64,000 nucleotides of DNA from Allolobophora icterica (taxonomy: Eukaryota > Annelida > Clitellata > Crassiclitellata > Lumbricidae). Below are positions 54,465 through 64,000 of this stretch, one piece after another (positions within the stretch are counted from its first letter, which is position 1; every line of letters starts with the position of its first letter). The notes beneath the pieces are model-generated. The model searched no databases. It was not told where the DNA came from and saw nothing but the letters and a program-made list of their open reading frames with translations. The position numbers and the translations under genes were made by a program. The stretch spans positions 71,524,134-71,588,133 of the forward strand of contig OY744605.1 in the NCBI GenBank assembly GCA_963556255.1, read 5' to 3'.

Positions 54465-55316
54465 TTAGGATAATTCTTTTGCGCGCCTTGCAGCTACAAT
54501 GTTTTGCTTGAGGCCAGCCAGATTAGACGCCTTCTTCAGAAACGGATGATCGAGTAATTCCGAAGCAGACGCCCGCTGCTCAGGATTGACGACAAGACAG
54601 CGATCTAGGAAATCAAGCAGCTCCTTGGAGAGTTTCTTCTTGCTCTTGATCTCTGGCTTTCCGATCGAGGCTATAAGGAAGAGTGCTCGCACAGGGCTCT
54701 CATTTAAGTAGGGCGGCTCACCTTCGATCATCTCGATCACCATGATACCGATGCTCCAGATGTCGACTTTGTAGCTGTACTTTTTTCTGAAAATAAAAAT
54801 GTTTCGACTTAACTTCTCCAGTTTAAAATTAGCTCAGTTAAGCTTCATTGTTCGCTGTACAATCACACTGCTTTAACTGAATTACAAACATAACATTAAT
54901 AACTCAATTACATATCTGGATAATATATAATGTTACATTAATCATAAATGATACTGCCATTTAAGAATCTCTCAAAGGCATGCAGCATGATGGTCTAACG
55001 GTAACATGCTTGGTCACGGATCATGTGGTTGCGGGTTCAACTCCATGTAATGACCCTAGGCAAGTTATTTGTGCACATGTGCCTCTGTCACCAGGCAGTA
55101 TAATTTGGTACCAGTGTAAGCTGGGAAGCAACGGCAACTCCAGCGATGCCCTGGTCCTATATCCAAGACCTTAGAATTCGTTTGTTGACAGCTCAAGGGC
55201 CGTCTGAAGGAAGTTCCACAAGGGATATTGGACCTTTACTTTACTTTACAAAGGCACCAAAATTCTAAATTTCATCCAAGGCAAGCAGCTGAAGTACAAA
55301 CACATCATAAAGCTAT

Positions 55317-55377
<61 letters not shown>

Positions 55378-58300
55378 ATCTTTATTGCCATCAATAATCA
55401 ACCACTATACCACGTAGAAGTACTTGCATCACATATATCTGTAGGTGTGTGTGTAAGGAATGTATCACATTCACAGGTAAAGAACAACATAGAAACACCC
55501 ACTTGGAAACGACCTCTGGTGCCATCCAGTATGGCGTTCCAACCATCGTTGTCCGGTTGCTCCTATCAGGCGTGATCTGAGCGCAGAACCCGAAATCCGT
55601 CAGCTTAACCTCACCATTCATCCCAAGCAAGACATTGTCGCTCTTTATGTCACGGTGAATGATATCCTGTCGATGGAGGAACGCCAGCGCATCAAGACAC
55701 TTCAGGCAGATGCCCGCAATCTGCCCCTCGCTGAGCACGGTCTCCATGACAACGTCAGTCAAAGCCCCGCCCTCGAGGTACTCCATGACAACCCAGAGTT
55801 CGGTGTTGCCATCGACGAGATAGCTCTCGATGTAGTTGACGATGTTCGGGTGGCGATATTCCTGCATCACTTCGATCTCGGTGATGATCAGTTCTTTCTT
55901 TGGCTGGTGGTTCAGGTCCATCTTCTTGATTGCGACCGACTGGTTGGTTTTAATGTCTCGCGCCAAGCAAACCGTTCCGGATGCCCTGAGACATTCATGA
56001 AATGAAATCATGCCTGAATTAAATTAGTTTCTATTTCATGTTGGATTAGATTAAATCAGATCATACCAACTTATTCATTCATTCATTCATACTCAGGAGC
56101 GCTCCCAGTCCAGCCACAGCTAAAAAAGAAAGACCTGAGTGATTTGTGAAACACAGGCAAATTGTCCAGAGGTGGTAGGTGCAGTTCCAGCAGGAGCCCA
56201 TTCCAAGTAGAGGGACTTATATAGATTAGGTAAAATTAAATTGCATAAGATCAACTTATATTACTTTGCAATTGGCTTGAATCAGTCTCTGTGTTTTATG
56301 AATCAATAAACAGTTCCAACCAGTCATTCAGATATTTTCTATTTCACGTTGGTTTAGATTTGATTCGCTTCCACGTCACTATGGATAAGAAGTGATTATT
56401 GAAAAAACGTGCCGTATACGTTTTTCGATTAGAGTGTTGACTCACCCTGAGCCAACTTTCTGCTGCACTGCATACTTTGTTTTCGGATTATCCTTTGATA
56501 CTACTTTTCCTGAAAAGTAATTATGAACAGGTCCTTACAAGCTTATGCATGTTCTTCACTCAGTTGTATGATTATGAATCAATACATTGACAATTCTGCT
56601 GTCATTCATTTTATATCAGGCATATTCATAAATTCACTGCCACATTATGCATATCAATAAATTCACTGCCACATCATGCACATTAATAAATTCACTGTAA
56701 CATCAGGCATATTCATAAATTCACTGCCATGTCATGCATATTCATAAATTTTCTGTCATATCATGCATATTTATAAATTCACTGCCACATCAAGCATATT
56801 CAACGTTGTGGCTCAGTGGTAAGTTCGGCGCCTTGTGACCGAAGGGTTGCAGGTTCGAATCCCACTCTAGCCGCTGCGTACGGACCTTGGGCAATTCCTT
56901 CACTCGCAATTGCTCGTGGCGCTTCGGCGTGAAAATTCTGACACAGTATCAAATGCTGTAGTCAGGAGCGCCTCTGAGTAGTAGTTGACTTCGAGAGACG
57001 CTATAGAAATATCCGGAATAAATAAATAAATAAATAAAATTCATAAACTCAATGCAACATCAGCTTTGTGAGGTTCTTGTAAGGTGGTATATAAATGACC
57101 ATATACACATATACATACACACATATTCATAAATGCATCTTCATAAAATTCACTGCCACATCGTGCATATTCATAAATTCACTGCGTAATCCTAACGTAG
57201 AAATCTTTAATGATGCACCTCAAGCTCTCAGTTCTGCATAAGAATGATAAACAATCCCAGAACTGCAGGGAAGCCTGGCACAAATTACCACTCACTCAGT
57301 TCTGCCATTATCTCTGCATCCGTCATCCTTTTCCGCTGCACCGACTTTTGTCGCATCGTTATCTTCATCATCCCATCTGCCTGCTCTTCAGCCTCTGCCC
57401 CATAGCCGACTGCCTATAGAATTTGTTAACAATTATTCATTATTTGAAACTTTAGCAAAAACCATTGAAAGTTTCTTAGAATAATTATTCTTTCTTCTAA
57501 ACCTATCTATTATCAAAATCATTAAAATCTCTTCTTATTGTAATTCTAAAGCCATTAGCAGAAGTCCAACAATTTTTAAACATTATTTCTTCCTTTTATG
57601 GTTGGGGTTAGATAACATCAAGCATATATTATCAGTTCGCTTTTGACCTTACTATTTAGAATGAAAGCCTGTTTTAACTACTACTCCTAATACTGTTGCT
57701 AATTCTCATAATACTACTGCTAATACTACTACTACCAGTACTGCTACTACTATTACTAATACTACTAAAATATTGTGCAATATTATTATTCTTAATAAAG
57801 ATGAGTACACACTTGTATTATAGTAAACTCTTTAATTATTATGTTATGATTATAGTTATTATAAGTGCTTTGAACAATTATGGAAGGGCTAAATCAAGGG
57901 CAAAGCCCAAGAAAAAAGGGGGTGGGGTTTGGGGATGGTCTTGGTGAGACTGTCCTCAAGAAAATTTTTGATGTCACATTAAATTAAAATAACTAAATTA
58001 TTCTTTTATAAAAATAACTAAATTATATTTTAGTAGCTGAAAAAAGGTGCCAGAACACCGTTCCGGAGTTTTCCAGGAGAAAAAAGCACTGTTTATTATT
58101 ATTATTTTTATTATTCTTATTATTATTAAATACTAGCAAATAAAAGTCGACAACCTTGTCCTTTTTCGGATCTGAAATTTGAATCTTCCCAAAAAATTCG
58201 TCCACACGGGTTTCGTCCCATGGATTTCCATCAGTTGTATCTGAATCTGAAAGGTCAGGAGCACTGAGATCCTCTATCGAACTTGCACCCATGTATTTCT

Positions 58301-58945
58301 GCGCATGGCCCTGCTGCTTCTGCAGCTTCTTGTCGTACGCTTTCAGCGCATTGTAGACGGCATCTGGATTCTCTTTTTTCTCCGCTTCACTGTTGAAATA
58401 CAAAATTTTAGAATATGCAGAACATCTTAATACGATTTTATACTATAATTTCATTTCCATTAACTGGTAATTAACCAATGTTTACCCGGTATTTACCTTA
58501 TATTTACCCGAATTTTATCTCATATTTACTGTTTACCCAATATTCATCAAATACATACTTACCCAATATTTGTTAAATACATACTTGATAATTACTAAAT
58601 ATTTACCCAAATTTCACTTTATGTCTGTCGAATATTTACCCCATATTCATCTAAAATCAACATCATATTTCCCTCATATTCGCTTAAAATTCACCTGATA
58701 ATTCAGTTGATTTTCGCCTATACTTCACTGACTTACCTGATATTAGAGTTTTTCAGCCACATCAACCATGTCTGTGGTAAACCCAGGAATTCTCCAGTAG
58801 TAGGGTCAACTTTGACATGGCAGTTGTGGGTAACACCAGTTGGAGCAGATATCTCCATTTCCGGCGATCCGTCCGAGGAGTCGTCAGAAGCTCGACTCCG
58901 GGTTTTCTTCTTCGGAAAAATCTTCCCAAGGAAACTATTTGACAT
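54465..58945 (-). CDS. p21-activated kinase, group-I/Pak3-like, 6 coding exons
   Basis: Exons on the minus strand: 58945-58737, 58389-58155, 57413-57296, 56509-56446, 55985-55503, 54786-54465. GT-AG junctions and phases agree, giving 476 residues. A short N-terminus is followed by a CRIB motif (residues ~32-60, [12 protein letters not shown]...GLPQTW) for Rac/Cdc42, an acidic linker, a coil ([10 protein letters not shown]) and the kinase domain. The domain has a Gly loop (207-214), VAIK Lys229, Glu245, HRDIKSDN Asp321, DFG Asp339, activation-loop Thr355 in [13 protein letters not shown], and ends KELS. All catalytic residues are present. It is shorter than classical group-I PAKs and lacks an obvious Pro-rich Nck/PIX-binding region, as in invertebrate Pak3. 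It would act in the cytoplasm on actin regulation. The 58155 donor (AAG|GTTGTC) is the least certain junction. Confidence 0.92.
54977..55247 (+). mobile_element. tRNA-derived SINE in a PAK intron
   Basis: An A box in GCATGATGGTCTAACGGTAAC (54984-55004) and a B box GCGGGTTCAACTCC (55031-55044), a ~180-base body, and a CTTTA-repeat tail ending near 55247. It is not a tRNA gene because no acceptor stem closes. It lies antisense to PAK. Confidence 0.75.
55318..55376. repeat. (AATC)n microsatellite
   Basis: About 14 units of ATCA, in the PAK intron 125 bases from the kinase exon donor. Confidence 0.97.
56616..57185. repeat. 29-bp minisatellite in a PAK intron, split by a SINE
   Basis: Units like CATATTCATAAATTCACTG plus CCACATCATG repeat about 6.5 times at 56616-56804. 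They resume after the SINE at 57040-57185 with more diverged copies. Confidence 0.9.
56805..57039 (+). mobile_element. tRNA-derived SINE with L2-type 3' tail
   Basis: A box TGGCTCAGTGGTAAG (56809-56823), B box GGTTCGAATCC (56852-56862), a unique body, then GGAGCGCCTCTGAGTAG...CGCTATAGAAATA and an AATA-repeat tail to 57039. The same 3' end occurs on the LINE at 27290-27660, so this SINE probably uses that LINE's machinery. It sits inside the 29-bp minisatellite, with ATTCA on both sides. Confidence 0.85.
58034..58094. mobile_element. Truncated reverse copy of the 27323-27590 MITE family
   Basis: CTGAAAAAAGGTGCC, CCGTTCCGG and GAGAAAAAAGCACTG match the ends of the MITE at 27323-27590 in reverse sense, with most of the interior missing. 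It lies in a PAK intron, close to exon 58155-58389. Confidence 0.7.
58450..58715. repeat. Degenerate ATATTTACCC repeats in PAK intron 1
   Basis: More than ten imperfect phrases of the type TATTTACCC, ATATTCATC or ATACTTACCC at irregular spacing, suggesting an old minisatellite. Confidence 0.6.
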
Positions 58946-61465
58946 CTCAACGATGAAACTGAATGACTTGAGAATCCCTTAAAGAATATTTTTAAGAAAT
59001 ATGGTCTAATTTGTCACTCAGTGTTCAATGTCAGAAATTAATTAAATTTCCAACTGTAATAACAATAATATTCTGTGTAAAGAATATAAAGAAGCCGGGC
59101 TAAGACAGATCCTGCAGGAGACCAAAAAAGACAGGGGACCAAGCAGAAGATATCAGCCTTTGAGCGGTTGGAGATAAAGGAACGGATCCAAAAGAGGTCT
59201 CGAAGCGCTGCAGGAGAATAGAATGATCTGTGGTATCAACAGTGGTGCCAACATCAAAAGGAGCCAGCAGTGTTACCTGCTTTTGATCAGAGGCCCAAAC
59301 ACATCAGTCAGTAGGCACACGTAATGAGTGTTTCCGTAGAATGAAATCTACGGAATCCCGACTGGTGGGAAGTGTCTATCTGATTTACGATAGACTGAGA
59401 ATGTTAAAACTTCAGTATATGATACGGACATTTTGTGCTGAACCTGGTCTAATTTTAGCCGAATTCATTTGCACTGTCCGTTAACAACATTGAATGATCT
59501 GTAATTGAGTATGAAATGTATCCATGGTGAAGCAAGCCGATTTTATATAGCGTCCCCTGAAATTGCTGAGTTAGGCAGTGTATTACGAAGTCACTCGTTA
59601 AATGACACCTTTTAGCCTACACCTTAACCACTTTTCAAGATCATTGCGCACAATAGCCAACAACTCATATTATCTGCATGACCACAAACAAATCATGACG
59701 CGCTTGTATATAAAAATAAAAAATTATTTAAATACTTACAAGATAATTGGTACACTTGGTCAACTACGCAGCCAATCAGTCAATTTTACAGGTGTCGGAC
59801 AGGGAATGGTAAAGACACGATTACATATCTTGAGTCTTTCGCCACAAGCCATAGCAGAAATTTTCAAAATAGGCTACTTTTTAAGATCACTTACCTTAAC
59901 TAATCACTTTCACCGCCCAGCGAATCCTCCAACCAAGTCGAAATAATTTACGGGAAACGCTAATTAAACAGTTATTCCTCAGATTACATATTACGCCAAT
60001 GCCTTAACGCCTCCTAGCGAGCATAGATAATTATACACCTAAGCTAACGAAGCTAATATAACGAGCGACTAAAATTATTGTCTGCAAGGTTTTGTGATGA
60101 AAGAGCGACACATGTTGTAACTAAATTGTTTGTATTTCTTCATATTCTAATATAATTCTATACGTTTATATAATTTTTCGATAATTCGTTTAATATTATC
60201 TTGCATAATTGGCATATTGTATAAAATTATGGTGCTAGATGGGACTTGAAGGTAGGCCTATAAAGCATAATCAAAGACAGTGTCATCTTCCTCATTCTTC
60301 ACTGAGCTTGTTGTAAAGGAGGTCAAAGCGGAAGAAGAACGATAGAGTTAGTAATAGCCAGTTTTCGTGTATGGCGCTCGTGATAAATAGGCGAGGCATC
60401 CCCGCAGCGTAGGCCAATGGAAAGTGAGGGTTCTTTATAAGGCAGCTATCGACAACAACAGTGCTATTAGGCCTACTATACGAAGTCATTCCGCGAAAAC
60501 TCCGATGGTTTGAACATGACATAGACTGTAGAGAATGCCAGTTAACCGAACCCCACGCAATGCACTAGGCCTAGGCCTACATGAAAGATTGAAGGACAGA
60601 GAAACAAAGACAGACCAAGACTGCGCCTGATAGACGATACAGGCCTAAATGAGGATATAACACTTGGACTAACACTAAGAAGAGCACTGGACAGTGATCC
60701 TAAGTCATTTCCGTCAAATGGCTGTCGTCAGGAATTGATGACGATGATGACGATAACGACGATGATGATGATAATGGCTTAAAGCGTTTGTTGCGAATCT
60801 TGAAAAGGTGTGCTTGCATTAAGCTGCGACGAGAGTTGCTGTGCACGCAATCTCCTCTATCGTCTAACTGCGGCGCAGTGCAGTGTACTGCCTGTACTCG
60901 CCCCTAAGGCCCCCTATACTACGTTGTCGATGGTCTGCTATAAATTCGATTCGGTGGCCACTATATTGACTCTTCATTGCGCTTATTTATGATCATATAA
61001 TGCTTGTAATAACTGGCTGGACTTCAACCTCTACTGAAAATATCCAAGTAGGTCTATAAGTGTCATCTGTGGAGCTGTTGTCCACTGCCTTTGAGGAGGT
61101 ACAAATCCGCACAATAGGCCTAGTGAGTGGCGGCCAATATTCTACTTAATCCATCAAAAACTAAATTTCAATTAGGGCCTACTCGGCATTCAACGACAAC
61201 ATACGAAATTCGAATGACGTAGGCCTATAGGGCCTACGTCTTGATCTGGCTCTCTGGAAACCGGACTAGGACCGGATCATTTGGACAAATCTGGAAAACC
61301 CTTCTGATTTGACGTAGCGCTCGTGAATAGGGTGGCCCTATATCCAGAGCGTCTCATCTGAAAATAGTAGGCAGGTTGAAAATCGATCCAGATGGATCGA
61401 GTGGGGGAGTGATGCTCGGTCGACCTCGAGAGTTTTTGTGAGGCCTACAGCGTATATAGTGTATC
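58946..61465. other. PAK upstream and intergenic region
   Basis: No gene recognised. 58946 onward should include the PAK 5' UTR and promoter, but no TATA is evident. A reverse L2/SINE-type 3' end (TATATAGCGTCCCC, plus sense) is near 59544. Near 60590-60720 a frame with RLRLIDDTGL and ITLGLTL resembles a LINE relic, weakly. AGGCCT words are dense from 60250 on. Confidence 0.45.
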
Positions 61466-61664
61466 CATAGGCGTAATTTGTGGGGGTACGAGGGGTACCC
61501 GTACCCCCCCCACTTTTTGGACTGGGGTACCGTACCCCCCACATTTTGAACAATGCCAATGAATATTTTATTATTGTGCCTTCCCAGAGATCGCAGTCTC
61601 AGCCTTGTTTCGTGTATGTAAGAAATTGGTACCCCCCACTTTTTAGACCAAAGTTACGCCCCTG
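61466..61664. mobile_element. hAT-type MITE with AGTGTATC target duplication
   Basis: Ends CATAGGCGTAATTTG and the inverted AAAGTTACGCCCCTG, flanked exactly by AGTGTATC (61458-61465 and 61665-61672). The 199-base interior repeats GTACCCCCC-type phrases. Confidence 0.88.
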
Positions 61665-61672
61665 AGTGTATC

Positions 61673-62085
61673 TACAGTGTATCGTATTCGTATAGGCTGC
61701 ATATAGGCCTAGTAGGCTACTCATCTAGTAGGCCTATCTCAATTTAGTTCCGTTATCTGAATAGGTCTCTTGAAGAGGCGCTGTATAAATTCTCAGAAGG
61801 AATCGCTTGAAACCTACCATTGACGTAAGATGACGTGTGACGGCTGATTAGCCTACACAACGTTGGTTGAACCTTCGGCATACGTTGAACACTCATTTTT
61901 GGCTTGACCTTTCAGCCGGCAGTCCAGTCGAATTTTGTCGGCGTACTTTCTGCAGGACTTACAGTAAATCTTGTTCACGGTCCGACGGTTTTTTTTATCT
62001 CGACTACATCGAAATCGAACGAGTCGCCTAATTTCCACGATAGATACGTGCTCAACTGTACATTAGGCCTATTATTTGATTTGCT
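61673..62085. other. No gene recognised
   Basis: Unique-looking sequence with several AGGCCTA words. The 61-codon minus frame at 61853-62038 is Cys/Lys/Arg-rich without a family match. A short L2-type 3' end (GAAGAGGCGCTGTATAAAT) is at about 61774-61792. Confidence 0.4.
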
Positions 62086-62514
62086 GGTAAAACCGTAGTT
62101 TAGGTTGGTAAATTATTTCCAAAATTACAAAGACGCAGGCCTACTTAGGTTGGTAAATTATATGAATGATTTAAAACGCGTATTTGTGTCTTTAATTAAA
62201 TTAGTAAAACTCAAACTAGAAGTTGGATGATTGATGAAAATATAGGCCTATAGGGCCTAGCTCAAACAAGAAGTTGGAAGATTGATGACAATATAGCCTA
62301 GGGCCTAACTGAAACTAGAAGTTGGATGAACTATGATTATTTTTGCGTATAGGCCTCACCATAAACGTTATCATCATCATCATCATCATCATCACCATAA
62401 ACGGCTATTGCGTGCTGGGGCATCGCCAAAGCCATAAAGAAAGAAATAGGCCTATAATTTACCAACCGGTATCTAATTTGGTCTAATTTACCAACCTAAA
62501 CTATGGTTTTACCC
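62086..62514. mobile_element. TIR element with GATTTGCT target duplication, possibly Merlin- or hAT-like
   Basis: Inverted ends of ~30 bases (GGTAAAACCGTAGTTTAGG left, with matching CCTAAACTATGGTTTTACC right) are flanked by GATTTGCT (62078-62085 and 62515-62522). Inside, a 55-60-base unit containing AGAAGTTGGA and ATTGATGA repeats about three times (62212-62340), followed by an ATC tract at about 62371-62391. GG-starting ends with 8-9-bp duplication would suit Merlin; no transposase is present. Confidence 0.75.
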
Positions 62515-62522
62515 GATTTGCT

Positions 62523-63599
62523 TACCTTCGCCGCCATTGTTGTTTAAAACAAAATCCGAAGTTAGTGACGTTACGAATGATGTCACGCGGCGTTCGGCAT
62601 GAGGTGTCGGCCGTGTTATAACAACACCATATAGCCTATCATAGCCTATTTCACAAACTGGAGTGATCAGTCAGCAGTAATCGGGACAGGTCAATGCACG
62701 CATGCATTCACCGCTGTCGCAAGTAAATTAAAGTAACGTTAACTAGGTAAATAAAAATAATGGTCTGGCTCAAAGTTCGTCTATCGTCTTGGAGTCTAAC
62801 TCAAACTCATTGAGCGACAACCGACGGTGCGACGCCTTCGGCTAGGCGAGCGACTTGCCGATCGCCGGGACCTTTGCTATGCGAGCGACTACGGAGAGCG
62901 ATCGATTGCTCGCTCAAATGAGACGCTCTGCCTATAATATTATTATATCAAACAGACAAATGATAACAAGAATTAGCTGTCGAATTACAAAATGATAACT
63001 TGAATAGATGTGTTTTAATAGGAATTCTGGCCAGTGTTGGTTGAAAGCCCACTCACCACGACAAGGTCCCGGCCAACGAGTGAGGGGTTAGTGGGTTAAT
63101 TCAACACAACACGATGAGATGAATGATGTTAGTAGTGCCAGATCCACAGGTCAGAGGCAGTCTTCGTAACATCCAAAACAATAATCTCAATTTCACTGAA
63201 TTTTTCCAACAAATTTTCCAGAGATTTTTAGCACAATTGCAGACTGTAGGTTATCTGATTTTAATGTAGTTTTCTTTATGTACTTAAACGATAAAAATAA
63301 CTCATAGAGGCCTACATATTTTGCTTTAAGAGTTAGAAACATCTTAAAACTGTGAAAGTTGCAATTACTAAAATTTGTCGTAAAAGTTGTAAGCACATTA
63401 ACAGTGGATTTTTATATTAAATTCATTTGCAGTATCGTGGATCTGACATAGGGTGTTAGTAAATTAACAACTATAGTCCGTTCGTTTAAGAAGTAGCCTA
63501 CTACAGTAATAATCAAACAGCTCATTCCTCGAATACCGACAGTTAATCATTTTATGCCAGCTTTTCCTCTGAGAAGATAATGTTCCAAACTTCCAGTTT
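62523..63599. other. No gene recognised
   Basis: Contains a GC-richer patch with CGAGCGAC-type phrases at about 62810-62935. No exon supported. Confidence 0.4.
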
Positions 63600-63830
63600 G
63601 TCTTTCTGCAGCATTCGTTTCTTTTGAAGCATAGATGTTGAACGCTCCTAACTTTCAATTGTCTTTTTGCAGCATTCATTTCTTTTGAAGCATAGATGTT
63701 GAACGCTCCTAACTTTCAATTGTCTTTTTTGCAGCATTCATTTCTTTTGAAGCATAGATGTTGAACGCTCCTAACTTTCAATTGTCTTTTTTGCAGCATT
63801 CATTGCTCTTGAAGCATAGATGTTGTTTTC
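63600..63830. repeat. 61-62-bp minisatellite, about 3.7 copies
   Basis: Units start at 63600, 63661, 63722 and 63784. Each contains GCAGCATTCATTTC, GAAGCATAGATGTTGAACG and CTAACTTTCAATTG. The copies are very similar, so amplification is recent. Confidence 0.95.
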
Positions 63831-64000
63831 TTCTTCTGGCCGTTTCCAGTTGATCTTGACATGTTTCTGATGGCGATTGGGGAAACGATGACGTTCGCAG
63901 TGGATGGGCAACGATGAGATAATGCTAAGCCACCATGCTAGGCCTATATCCTAATGTTCTGTATTTCTTATATACTAAAATATGTTCAACCCCTACAGTG

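Noticed and set aside
56805..56875. tRNA gene
   Set aside because: A and B boxes are present, but no acceptor stem closes and an L2-type tail follows; it is a SINE head. The same applies to 54984-55050 and 48027-48080.
59602..59946. A 114-codon plus-strand frame
   Set aside because: Low-complexity AT-driven frame with no motif, splice logic or neighbour relationship.

Overview
This is eukaryotic, metazoan DNA. It has two spliced host genes with GT-AG introns, many animal-type transposable elements (LINEs, tRNA-derived SINEs, Ty3/Gypsy and BEL/Pao LTR elements, hAT-, piggyBac- and Helitron-type DNA transposons) and a heavy load of microsatellites. The word AGGCCT/TAGGCCTA is scattered through it at high density. 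With an intron-rich animal GH3 glycosidase and a PAK kinase, I infer a marine invertebrate, possibly an echinoderm, with low confidence at that rank.

Layout. 1-1.35 kb: 3' part of a decayed LINE. 2.2-6.9 kb: simple repeats and long pyrimidine-rich tracts with an L2/CR1-like LINE fragment. 7.0-17.5 kb: a duplicated and rearranged unique segment containing a nearly intact Ty3/Gypsy retrotransposon on the minus strand (LTRs read as identical), followed by a piggyBac-like MITE. 17.5-22.5 kb: microsatellites, a minisatellite and one or two orphan signal-peptide-like exons. 22.5-24.1 kb: decayed LINE and BEL/Pao pieces with a hAT-type MITE inside. 25-27.7 kb: simple repeats, an inverted-repeat element and a LINE end with another MITE. 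27.7-36.5 kb: a long-TIR DNA transposon with 8-bp target duplication, carrying a complete, young Gmr1-like LTR retrotransposon. 36.5-37.7 kb: a Helitron with an array of nine hairpin palindromes and an inverted copy of its own 5' end. 38-40.2 kb: a MITE and two LINE remnants. 41.0-49.9 kb: an 11-exon glycoside hydrolase family 3 gene (+). 54.5-58.9 kb: a 6-exon group-I/Pak3-like p21-activated kinase gene (-). 58.9-64 kb: intergenic DNA with two more TIR elements and a minisatellite.

The most notable item is the Ty3/Gypsy element. Downstream of its single gag-pol ORF, in the position where env or accessory genes sit, it carries a reading frame of ZCCHC24 type (CCHC knuckle plus 3CxxC zinc-finger domain) and a second small acidic ORF. 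The ZCCHC24-like frame is interrupted only by one TGA, exactly at the last cysteine of the zinc knuckle. The second LTR element has integrase upstream of reverse transcriptase (Gmr1 order), and its promoter packs kappaB-like, CRE, perfect heat-shock-element and TATA motifs into about 65 bp. The two host genes look intact and functionally unrelated; most of the rest of the window is mobile or repeated DNA.
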